DNA of 64,000 nt from Diospyros lotus (lineage: Eukaryota; Streptophyta; Magnoliopsida; Ericales; Ebenaceae), in assembly GCF_014633365.1 (NCBI RefSeq), contig NC_068349.1, positions 31,882,753 through 31,946,752 on the forward strand, in the 5' to 3' direction. Below the pieces are notes generated by a model. It was not told the DNA's origin and made no database searches. It saw only the letters and a list, made by a program, of their open reading frames with translations. The translations under genes were made by a program, and so were the position numbers. Shown in pieces: positions 34,818-43,950 of this stretch (position 1 is its first letter; each line of letters starts with the position of its first letter).

Positions 34818-36842
34818 ATGGCAAGTGAAGGTAGAAATGTTGAAAATGTTGAGTTTGAAGCTCAAAATTTTCAAACACAAGAGAGTGAAACTCAACAAAA
34901 GGGAGGTGGAAAAATTTCTACTTCTGATATTTTTAATATTCATTTCAAGAAAACACCAAAAGGAGATGGTAAATTTGATGTATCTTGTAATTATTGTAAT
35001 CAAGTATACAAATTCAAGCAAGGAGGTGGATATGGCACTTTCGCCCGACATTTGCAAACAAAGCACCCGCTCAAGGTTGGATTGAACCGCGATCAAACAC
35101 AAATATCCGGGTTTGCTACCTCTTCAAACTCTCCTCAATTATTTCATTATAATGAAGCTAATTGTAGGTCTGGTTTAGCTGAAATGGTAGCAATTGATCA
35201 TTTATCTTTTAGTTTTGGTGAAAAATTAGGTTTTACTCGATTTTGTCAAAACTTTGTTAATCCTAGTTTTAAATCAATTCCTAGAAATACTTTGAAAAGG
35301 AATTTGTTAAAATTGTTTAAAAACTCAAAAATTGAATTGATAACATATTTTCAAAACAATAATATTAATGTTTCTATTTGTAGTGATATTTGGAGTGATC
35401 ATTGGCAAACTCATTCATATATGGGTATTACTTGTCATTGGGTTGATGAAAATTATGTTTTACAAAAAAGAATTCTTGCGTATCGATGTTTTGATGAAAG
35501 TCATAATGCTGAAAATATTTGTAGATTAATTCAACAAATTTTACAAGAATATAGATTAGTTAATAGAATTTTTTCAATTTCTTTTGATAATGCATCGGCT
35601 AATACTGCTTCTATTAATGAATTGAAAAGAATTTGCCAACCAAATTTTGGTGGAAGATTTTTTCATGTTAGATGTGCATGTCATGTTTTAAATTTATGTG
35701 TTCAAGATGGTATTAAGTCACTTAATTCTTATTTAGATCCAATTAGAAATGTTATTTCTTATATTTGGGTACACCCTCGAACTGCAAAAGCATGGGCACA
35801 TTTTTGCACCTCCAATGGTCAAACCCCAAAACGTTTTTCAAAAGATGTCCCTACTCGTTGGAACTCAACTTTTAAATTACTTAATCAATCTTTTGAATAT
35901 AAAGATTTATTGTGTTCTTTTGCAGCAAATTATATTCCACAATATCCTATTTTTCCAACTATGTGGAATGTTTGTAGTTCAATTTTGAATATTTTACGAA
36001 TTTTTAATGATGCTACTCATACACTTAGTAGTGTTTATAAACCAACTTCACATCAATTTTTAATAGAAGCAATGAATGTGGCCGGTGTATTAATGGAAGG
36101 AATTAATGTTGAAGAAATTTGTCATGCTGTTTTAGAAATGAGAGAAAAATGGTTACGTTATTATCAATTTATTCCTGAAATTTTTCTTGTTACTATGGTA
36201 TTTGATCCTAGGTGTAAATTTGATGGTTTAATTGAGTGTTTGTCTAACTATTATTCGTTGTTAGGATTAGAAAATAATGAAGAAATTGATGTGAATATTA
36301 TAATTTCTAAGGTTAGAACTTTATGCAATCAATTATATGAAGCATATGTTATTGCTCCTAGTAGTGAAGAATCATTTTCATCCATGGCTCCGCATTCCTC
36401 TTCCTCCCAACCAATGAAATGGGGTCATAAATTTTTAGATCAAAGGAGGAAAAAACCTAGATCGAGCTCACATTCGGAGCTCGAAACTTATCTAACCACA
36501 GTTTTTGAGTTTGGTGATGATACAGGTTTAAATTTTGAAATTTTGGAGTGGTGGAAAAGGCACAAGGAGACATTTCCAACTCTTGCAATTATTGCAAGTC
36601 AACTTCTTGCAGTTCCAGCTTCAACTGTAGCCGTTGAACAAACATTCAGTAGTGGAGGCAACATTTTGGACGAAAGAAGATCAAGATTGGCTCCAGAATC
36701 ATTGGAAGCTCAAGTTTGCCTCGATGATTGGGAAAGAGCTAACATGCGACGTCAAGAAGAACTTATCCATTCATCATCATCTGACGAATGGGTTAATGAT
36801 GGTTCAACAACGGCGACTTCCGACTCCAATGAAGATGCGTAG
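34818..36842 (+). CDS. hAT transposase (BED finger, Ac-like dimerisation domain)
   Basis: A single exon of 674 aa, a typical hAT length. A BED zinc finger uses C57, C60, H78 and H83 (SCNYCNQVYKFKQ, HLQTKH). The RNase H-like core has acidic residues in CSDIWSDHW (D190) and SFDNASAN (D257), then the hAT signature HVRCACH (283-289). The C-terminal dimerisation region includes FPTLAIIASQLLAVPAS and SGGNILDERRSRLAPESLEA (about 560-630). No stop or frameshift is present. I prefer the ATG at 34818; an upstream in-frame ATG at 34740 would add a hydrophobic, AT-coded leader with no place in the family. The protein should bind element ends in the nucleus and catalyse cut-and-paste transposition; catalysis is inferred from family. 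Confidence 0.95.
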   Translation: MASEGRNVENVEFEAQNFQTQESETQQKGGGKISTSDIFNIHFKKTPKGDGKFDVSCNYCNQVYKFKQGGGYGTFARHLQTKHPLKVGLNRDQTQISGFATSSNSPQLFHYNEANCRSGLAEMVAIDHLSFSFGEKLGFTRFCQNFVNPSFKSIPRNTLKRNLLKLFKNSKIELITYFQNNNINVSICSDIWSDHWQTHSYMGITCHWVDENYVLQKRILAYRCFDESHNAENICRLIQQILQEYRLVNRIFSISFDNASANTASINELKRICQPNFGGRFFHVRCACHVLNLCVQDGIKSLNSYLDPIRNVISYIWVHPRTAKAWAHFCTSNGQTPKRFSKDVPTRWNSTFKLLNQSFEYKDLLCSFAANYIPQYPIFPTMWNVCSSILNILRIFNDATHTLSSVYKPTSHQFLIEAMNVAGVLMEGINVEEICHAVLEMREKWLRYYQFIPEIFLVTMVFDPRCKFDGLIECLSNYYSLLGLENNEEIDVNIIISKVRTLCNQLYEAYVIAPSSEESFSSMAPHSSSSQPMKWGHKFLDQRRKKPRSSSHSELETYLTTVFEFGDDTGLNFEILEWWKRHKETFPTLAIIASQLLAVPASTVAVEQTFSSGGNILDERRSRLAPESLEAQVCLDDWERANMRRQEELIHSSSSDEWVNDGSTTATSDSNEDA

Positions 36843-37670
36843 GATCCAAGTCCATATTTTATTTTTTTTCACATTTGTAAAAATTAATTACTTGTATTAC
36901 ATTTTTGTTGTAATTATTTTTTAATGAAATTAAGTCTAATTCTATTTTTTATTTTTTATTTTTTATTTTTCACATTTGTAAAAATTAATTACTTATATTA
37001 CATACTTGTTTAGTTGTTTTAATTATTTTTAATGAAATTATTACTTATATTTCTTCAATTTTTAGTAGTGTTTTTTTATTAAAAATATGGTTGAGAATAT
37101 TTATATTTACAATTACATTTAACAATTAAAAATCGAAACCAAACCGAACCGAACAACGGAACAAGGACCAAAATTGAATACAACAATATTTAAAAAAATT
37201 AAAAAAATTCGGTTTGAACCGGAACCGGAACCGTTGACCGAACCGGCTCAAACCGTTGACCGAACCGGTCCAAACCGTTGACCGAACCGGTACGAACCGG
37301 AACCGGAACCGAACCGTCCCAAACCGCCCTTGGGCGGTTCGGTTCAGGTTCAAAGATTTCTTGAACCGGAACCGGCGGTTCATGAACCGTGGCCATGTCT
37401 AGTTCTACTACCCCAGAAACAACAACTGCTCTGTATTCTTTGGACCTGAGAAGATTCTCCATCAGCATGCTCCAGTGATTGTAGTGACCATCAAAACGAG
37501 GAACCAACCTCAGGTTGCACAAAATTTTTGGACGCTATGAACACTTGTTGCTGCAACTCTACCCTTACTACTACAACACGAGAAGATAGAAAGAAGACTA
37601 GTGCAGTGCTCTCTCAAATTTATTATTTTTATACCCTCACAAACTCACTTTTCACTATTATCACTCACAA

Positions 37671-37683
37671 CGCTTTGATACCA
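37671..37683 (-). promoter_or_regulatory. primer binding site (initiator-Met tRNA)
   Basis: The minus strand reads TGGTATCAAAGCG, one base inside the LTR end at 37685. The G to A variant (TCAAAGC) is common in plant copia primer sites. Confidence 0.88.
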
Positions 37684-37684
37684 A

Positions 37685-37904
37685 TGATAAAAAAAAAAAA
37701 AAAAAGAATAAGAATAGACAAATAGTTTTTAATGAAAGAAATATTATTGCTCACTGTTCAATTGTTACACTTACAATCAGAAGCTCACTCTCTCTATATA
37801 TAGAGCTGATACTTAACAAATTCTTGAATAAAATTAGGAACACAAACCCACTAACATATAGAAATATCAACTAAAGATTCCATTTTCAACGGACTCCATT
37901 ATCA
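37685..37904 (-). repeat. short copia LTR
   Basis: A 220 bp LTR with TGATAA / TTATCA ends. A TATATATAGAG promoter-like stretch lies near 37794-37804. It includes an A-rich homopolymer at 37690-37705. The outer end rests on the terminal inverted repeat because the partner LTR is missing. Confidence 0.7.
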
Positions 37905-37925
37905 AACAATTGCTAACGACGACCG

Positions 37926-38012
37926 TGCTACTTGTACATGAAGACTTACATACAATCTTACACACAAGTGTAAAATGACAAAAAAATTCCACCCATTTGT
38001 CACCTCTTCTCT

Positions 38013-38084
<72 letters not shown>

Positions 38085-38631
38085 CTACGGTGGATGAAGC
38101 CCAATCGGGCTTCGTTGGCAGATGAAGCCACGGGCTTTATTATCAGGCTTCATCCGTGATGAAGCCTGGGTTTTATTCATGTCCGGGATGAATCGATCGG
38201 GATTTATCCTAGGTTTCATCTGTATCTAAGATGAAGCAATCGGGCTTTATCTGGGATGAATGCGATGAAACCCGATTGGCGCGAGACGACAGTAGCGAGG
38301 CAAAAGGATGCAGAGGCGACAAAGATGCAACGGCTAAGCGATAATGACAACAAGGATGCATCGACGAGGAACGCGAGGATGTAGCAGCAAGGCGACAACA
38401 GCAACTAGGATACATTGGCTCGGTGGCGACGAGCGACGAGGCGAGGTAGGGTGGTGATGAGGCAAAGCAAGGTGACGGTTTCTAAAGGCGGCAATTACTA
38501 AAGGCGGCCATGGGAAGGGGAGAGAAATAAGAGATGAGGCGACCAAGGGCAAAGATGGTGAATTTGCAATTAGGTGAGAGGTATTTTTGTCATTTCGACA
38601 TGTGTTTGTCAAGCAGTTTATACAAGTAGCA
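37926..38631. mobile_element. MITE-like element with TGCTACTTGTA ends
   Basis: The ends TGCTACTTGTA (37926) and TACAAGTAGCA (38621-38631) are perfect 11 bp inverted repeats. Next to them, AATGACAAAAA-type sequence is also inverted. A CT microsatellite fills 38014-38081, then GATGAAGCC/GGCTTCATC motifs recur in both orientations (38092-38235). A related, oppositely oriented element follows at 38719-39125. No coding domain and no clear target duplication. Confidence 0.65.
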
Positions 38632-38718
38632 TTTTCCTGTTAATGATTAGGATCATGACTAACAAACCATGTACACTAAGACAAACATAGACAATTTATC
38701 TCTAATATTATATACAGG

Positions 38719-39125
38719 AAAATGTTATTTGTACAAATTGCTTGACAAACAAATTGATAAACACGCGTTGGAATGACAAAAATATCACTCACCCAATTGC
38801 AAACTTATCATCCCTCCCCTTGGTCGTCTCCTCACTCCTCTCTCTCTCTCTTTTCTATAGTCGCATCTAGTAATCGTTGTCTCTCTTTGCCTCGTCACCG
38901 TTCACCTGCCTCGCAAGCCTCGCCCATGCATTCTCGTCGCCGTTGCATCTTTGTGTCAGTCAGGCTTCATCCCAGATGAAGCCCGGGGCTTCAGCCGTCG
39001 ATGAATCGGGCTTCATCCACCAAAGAGAGAGAGCAGATAGGAGGCAGCAAATAGGTGAGGTCTTTTTTGTCATTTTAGGCTTGTGTGTAAGGTTGTGTAT
39101 AAGTCTCTTTATACAATTAGAACAG
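38719..39125. mobile_element. related MITE-like element, inverse orientation
   Basis: It starts AAATGTTATTTGTACAAATT and continues through GCTTGACAAACA, AATGACAAAAATATCACTCA and CCCTTGGTCGTCTCCTCA. These match the reverse complement of the preceding element's right end. GGCTTCATCCCAGATGAAGCC, a hairpin-forming motif, lies near 38964. The right end (TATACAATTAGAACAGT) is degenerate. Confidence 0.6.
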
Positions 39126-39137
39126 TCCTTATATTCA

Positions 39138-40562
39138 TAATGGGAGGGATAAAGATGAAGAATTGATAAGATATCGCAGTCGGCTCTTTAAAGAAAGGCA
39201 ATTGAATGCTGGTATGGGGCCGGGATGAAAAGCAGCGTTGTAGCATTTGGTCAAGAATTAATAATGTTTTTTGTATAATGATAATAATAATTCCTTTGCT
39301 ATATACATTGGCAAAAGACTAATCCTTTTGTGAAAACATAATATATTTGACTGAGAAAGCTAATGTTAAGTTGGCACCAACCCTAAGTGATTGTTGTTGA
39401 TTGATTTTATTATTATACTATTAAATAAAGGTGAAAGGAAAGTTCAATAGAGAAATTTCTCTAAAACTTAAAATACCTTTAATTATATTATTATTATAAG
39501 ATATGAATATTTTGTGAATAGACATAATTTTTTTTTCTTTCAAAAAGGCTTAGTTTTTGTATCAAAATATACATATGTACGTATTTTGATTTAAAATTCA
39601 AGAGATATTTCTTTTTTTATTATTATTTTAAAAGCCAATGAACTATTTACAGATAGACACAATAACTTATTATATTCAAAGCTATATTATATTCTTCTCT
39701 CTCTCTCTCTCTATATATATATATGACTATTTTTGGAGTGGCACCTTTATCAAGACAAAAACAGTAAAAATTAAACAAACTCACCAATTTACAAATAGTA
39801 AATTTGTTTTTATAAACACAAAGGAAGGAAAGAAGGATAACAAAACAACAAAAAGGGAAACTCTTTTAACTCAAAATCCCAGTAGTCAACAACCAGACTT
39901 CCAAGTCCCAAGTCCCAACCCAACCCCAAGTGAACCAGCAGGCAGGCAGGCAGGCAGGCAGGCAGCAGCTTTATTGTTATGTTATGACGACTAGAAAGCC
40001 TTGCCCCGCCCTCTAATCCCCTGCTCTTCTGAGAAGTGATTAACCACTAAACTAGCCTTTGAATCTTCCCTTCCCTTCTCATCACAATAGAGAGGGACGT
40101 GAGCTAACTGGGAAGTACGACATCACAATCGGAGCCCCTGACTCCGACGACGATGATGATTTGCTTTCTGACTTTCCCGGTTGCGAACTCATCTTCTTCG
40201 TCTTATGGCCGGCGCCTTTGGAGATTCGCGATGATGATGATGATGATGATGGCGTGAAGCAGGTGAAAATAGCAGAAAAAATACCCATTTTTAAGATGTT
40301 TGAGGACTTAGTGATGACCAGACCAGACGTGCGGTGCGGAGCTTATCGGAATAGGGGCAGAGAGAAGAATGAAGAAGAATTGGGCTGGTTTCCTCTTCCT
40401 CGAATACACATACAATATTATTATACAGAAGAAATGCAAGAAGGAAGGATTGCTTCCCACGTTTCCTTATTTTGGGATAAATTTATTAATAAAATTGACT
40501 AATAAGACTTAAGAAGAAGCTTGCTTTTAATTTAATAGAAGCAGCTAGTGATATGATATTAA
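39138..40562. repeat. duplicated segment, copy 2 (small-protein gene)
   Basis: It matches 31131-33125 over its length, without the MITE and SINE found there. A GGCA microsatellite (39939-39965) replaces part of the 3' flank. The copy continues rightward into 40563-40965, which itself recurs at 46861-47203. Confidence 0.9.
40082..40288 (-). CDS. small Ser/Lys-rich protein, possible N-myristoylation, copy 2
   Basis: This 68 aa paralogue of the 32617-32820 protein starts MGIFSAIFTCFTPSSSSSSS and ends in the identical GAPIVMSYFPVSSRPSLL. Between the copies, differences cluster in the Ser tract (two more Ser), the GAGHKTKKMSSQPGK linker and one Ala to Glu change. All indels are multiples of three. 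Gly2 fits N-myristoylation and Cys10 could be acylated (inference). Upstream, both copies share a TGTGTATTCGAGG(G/A)AGAGGAAACC leader with an AT-rich run before it. Function unknown. Confidence 0.75.
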   Translation of the reverse strand: MGIFSAIFTCFTPSSSSSSSRISKGAGHKTKKMSSQPGKSESKSSSSSESGAPIVMSYFPVSSRPSLL

Positions 40563-40965
40563 ATAAAGTTAATAGATAACCCAACCCATTTGAATTGGAT
40601 CCCTACTTCCAGATTGAAGATTCTCCATTAATAATGCAATCCAATTAAAAATAAAATAAAATAAAATAAATCTTCAATAATAATCTAAAAATATAAGTGC
40701 TTAATTATAATATAATTGTTACATTGTACGTAACTTGTAAGAGATAACACACAGACACACATACAAGAGAGCGGGCATTAAATTAAAACTCTTTGGTAAT
40801 TAATTAGGCCACATATATATAGTTAAGTTATCAACCGACGTACCCAAACTAAGTCTCTTTCCAAGGCTTTAAATCAAGAGCACAATTCATTAATTGCATA
40901 CACCAGAGCTAGGGACCATGATATATACTTTTGCTTTCAAGCTGCATACACTTCCTTATCAGACA
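40563..40965. repeat. dispersed duplicate, first copy
   Basis: AAGTTAATAGATAACCC, TTGAATTGGATCCCTACTTC, GTACGTAACTTGTAAGAGAT and GAGAGCGGGCATTAAA recur in order at 46861-47203, with small indels. The matching stops near 40965, where this copy runs into unrelated DNA. No gene is seen. Confidence 0.88.
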
Positions 40966-41731
40966 GGCTAAGTGCATTTGTATTTGTGACCCCCTAATCA
41001 GGAATTTGTTTGGTCACCTTTTAGTAATATAAATAGATATTAAAAATTATTTAAAATTTATTTTTTCTTATTTCTTCAGATGTAAAATTACTTATTAAAT
41101 TTTTGTATTCAAGTTTAAAAGGCAATTAGTTTTTAGTTAACAATATAATCAAATTACTTAAATTTTTTTCTAACATGATTGAACATAAATTATGACCCTT
41201 CTTTTAGGAAAATTCTATCTACAGCCCGTGAAATTGTTCTTCACAGCCCACACCATGTAAAAAATTTCACTAATTTTAAATTTTTCATTTTAACCCCACA
41301 GCCGTAGCAGAGAGAAGAAAGAGAGAGAGAATGGGTCGGCTACCATGCCGACCCACACACACACACACACCCACATATATATACACACACACGATTCCAT
41401 GGCCGCGGCCACGGAAGCCGACCCACCTGGCAGTCGTCGTAGAGAGAGAAAGAGAGTGGGCCGACCCACACACACACATATATATACACGCGCGCGCACA
41501 TGGCTGCGGCCATGGAACCTAGCCATGGTAGCAGTTAGTAAACCCAGCATTCCCCCACTCGGGGCGATGGTGGCGGCATCGCAGCCGCCACCATCACAGC
41601 TGACGAAGGCAGCAATGCTGCCATCATCGCCAGGGTAGAGAGGGGTTGGGTCGGAGGTTTCAGCCGAGTCGGGGAACGCTAGGTTCCCCGACTACTGCCA
41701 TGGTCGCGGCCATGCTTTCATATGTGTGTGT
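40966..41731. other. intergenic, CA-repeat direct repeats
   Basis: AT-rich to 41270. Then 41338-41420 and 41459-41520 are imperfect direct repeats (GCCGACCCACACACACACA ... ATATATACAC ... CATGG(C/A)(C/T)GCGGCCA). The GC-rich stretch to 41715 repeats GCCATGGTCGCGGCCATG-like words. Open frames here follow the simple repeats and are not credible genes. Confidence 0.5.
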
Positions 41732-43898
41732 TGTTGTTATACTTTTGTACAATAGTTTTAATGATGAAAAACATATATTGGTTTAATCCCTAAGTCATGA
41801 GTCAAATATGTGGTTTTCAATATATATTAATTTTAATATCAAGTTTCACTTTGTGAAAATGAAAACCCTGTTTTGACTAAGTCTGGAAGGTTAGCACCTT
41901 ATTAGGAGACATATAAGAAAGAATTTTCTTTTTAGAAAACTAACTCCCGGTAATTTGATATCTAACATCCATTAGTGTTAAAACGATTTTTAATAAATTT
42001 TTCATTAAATAGAAAGTATATATTTTGGAGGTGGTATTATTGTTAAAACTTGAGTTTGTACTAAAACCCAAAATCTACTTTCTTATTGATTTGGATTTTG
42101 ATTTTCTAAGTATTTTTATTGAATCCAAATAGGGGGTACTTTGTTATTTACATTTATGTATTAAAGTAAATGAAGGTAAAAATATAAATAAAAGAAAATG
42201 TGGACATTACATTTATGTATTAAAGAAATGTAAATAAGCTGTGATGTATACATGTTGTACATTGTGCTTTCATGCAAATGTTTCTGAATATCTGTCATGT
42301 TCCTATGCATGTTTCGAAACCCCTTTGAAAATGTTTTCAATGTTTTCAGTGTATACTATTTCAAAACATCTATGCAATGTATGTGTTTTCAATTCAGGTT
42401 TTGAACTATGTTTCGAAACCTCCATATCATGTTTCGAAATCTCATTTTCAAAGAGGTATGTTTCGAAACCAATGACATTATGTCAGCAAATCATTTGAAA
42501 ACCGAGATGCATTTGTTTTGCAATTTTGTTTTTATCAAAATTATTTGTTTAATGCATTTTCCATGCTATGAGATTCAAATTCAAATTCAAATTTAAATGT
42601 GAGTGCTTTCTCAAAGTGGGAATAGTTTTTATCTCCCACTCAATGATGTCTCTAAGTGCAAATACAGCTGGAAAGGCTATATGTTTCGAAACATGAGGAG
42701 TATGTTTCGAAACCTATGTGTAAAATTGTGATATTTCGAAACCTACTTTTCTGTCTTGTCTCTAATGGCTATAAAACGGCCAGATTTTTATCTTTTGGTA
42801 TAAATAGCAAATATTTGAAGATAATAAGAGATTGATAGAGAGACAACAAGCAAGAACAAGTGAGCACATACTAGAGACACACACACAAGCACAAATGATC
42901 TAAATCCATTTGACAAGCTTTCAATGAAGATCCATTCATTCATAGATGTGCATTGTGATGTGAAAAAGGAGAAGCAAAGTGCAAACAAAGAGTCCCATCT
43001 CTCCAGCTCTCCTCACCTCAAGTTAAGAGCTTTATACAACCACATTGGTAAGATATTCATTGTTATACATTCCATTGGATTGTAAAGATAAACTTTATTT
43101 ATCTTGATTGTTGTAAGGTTTGAGTTTAGCCTAAAACTCATTGTGGTGTAAAGGTTTGAGTTGAGCCCAAAACTCATTGTGTCAAAGGTTCGAGTTTAGC
43201 CTTAAAACTCATTTGGTGTAAGGTTTGAGTTGAGCCTAAAACTCATTTGGTGCTAGGTTTGAGTTGAGCCCGTAAAAACTCACATTTTAAGGTTTTGGGG
43301 TGAACCGTGGTAAAACCCTTGTTGTGGTAATCACTAGTAAAAGTGATTGGAATTGCAAATGCTTCAAATGGATAAGCTTGAAGGTAGTGGAGTAGGCGGG
43401 TGCCGAACCACTATATATCTTGTGTGCAAAGTGTTCTTTAGATTTAATGTATCACTATTGCCTATTGCACGTGCTTGCATAAGTTTTGTTATCAAAGTCT
43501 AAAATAGTTTTCTTAAGAACAAGTTTATACATATACATAGAAAACATATCTTTGACATACAAACATCTTTGATATACTCTTATTTATGTATATTATCTTT
43601 ACCAAAGATCATTAGTTTGAAATACAAGTCAAAAGATTTCGAACCAAGCAAAACAGTAAAATAGATTTCGAAACATACATTTCACATTTTGAAACTTGCT
43701 ATAATAGTAAGGTATATTTCGAAACACATATAGTAGGTTTCGAAACCTACTTAACAGAAAAGTTTATTTCGAAACATATAGCTTATATTTCAAAACCTAG
43801 TATTCTACCAACAATCAAAGTTTTAAATTATCGAAAATCTACCGAATCCCAATTCACCCTCCCTCTTGGGATATATTTTCCATCATTAGGAACCAACA
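41732..43898 (+). repeat. 5' LTR with iterated TTTCGAAA palindromes and a minisatellite
   Basis: It starts TGTTGTTATAC and ends GGAACCAACA, 2167 bp. About ten GTTTCGAAAC-type palindromes are scattered in two clusters (42310-42740 and 43660-43770). Five 33-40 bp copies of AGGTTTGAGTTGAGCCTAAA-like sequence form a minisatellite at 43117-43285. Its 41895-42210 part aligns to 62617-62935, so it is a diverged relative of that solo LTR. Confidence 0.85.
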
Positions 43899-43900
43899 AT

Positions 43901-43913
43901 TGGTATCAGAGCC
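43901..43913 (+). promoter_or_regulatory. primer binding site (initiator-Met tRNA)
   Basis: TGGTATCAGAGCC lies two bases after the LTR end at 43898 and marks a plus-strand copia element. Confidence 0.95.
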
Positions 43914-43950
43914 TAACTCCCTCAAGGTCTAACAACCTAAGGAGAGATCC

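Larger units (their letters stand above)
34039..37401 (+). mobile_element. apparently complete autonomous hAT transposon
   Basis: The element is 3363 bp. Its ends are TAGACATGGCCA and TGGCCATGTCTA, perfect 12 bp inverted repeats, flanked by the perfect 8 bp duplication GTTCTACT (34031-34038, 37402-37409). Inside lies one uninterrupted transposase gene (34818-36842). Both subterminal regions are packed with AACCGG/AACCG motifs (34051-34320; 37205-37385), the likely transposase-binding zones. Between them at the left lie C-rich tracts and a 21 nt near-palindrome. It inserted into a copia gag. Complete ends, clean target duplication and an open gene suggest recent activity. Confidence 0.95.
33170..37510 (-). 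pseudogene. copia gag, interrupted by hAT
   Basis: The right part encodes LVPRFDGHYNHWSMLMENLL (37510-37410), the usual gag N-terminus. The left part continues as VELTEPQEAKLEALKLKDLK and AKDYLFQAIDRSILETIL (34025-33890), the UBN2 gag core. Removing the hAT and one copy of its 8 bp duplication joins them in one frame (VVSGVVEPAAKVELT). A frame break near 33780 precedes FVICSIDEESKDLDELQNSL. A zinc-knuckle-like CQQYGHYNSECPTNLNK lies near 33315-33265. Several stops make it non-functional. Confidence 0.85.
33170..37904 (-). mobile_element. copia retrotransposon remnant (LTR, primer site, gag) split by a hAT
   Basis: Minus-strand order is LTR (37904-37685), primer site (37683-37671), gag (about 37510 to 33170). 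The gag is cut by the hAT element 34039-37401. Pol is absent: recognisable sequence stops near 33170, so only the 5' part of the element survives. Confidence 0.85.

Noticed and set aside
38014..38081. CRISPR-like or coding repeat
   Set aside because: A plain CT microsatellite without spacers; the genome is eukaryotic.
41285..41638. Cysteine- or histidine-rich small proteins
   Set aside because: Frames follow CA/TA simple repeats on both strands and lack any conserved motif.
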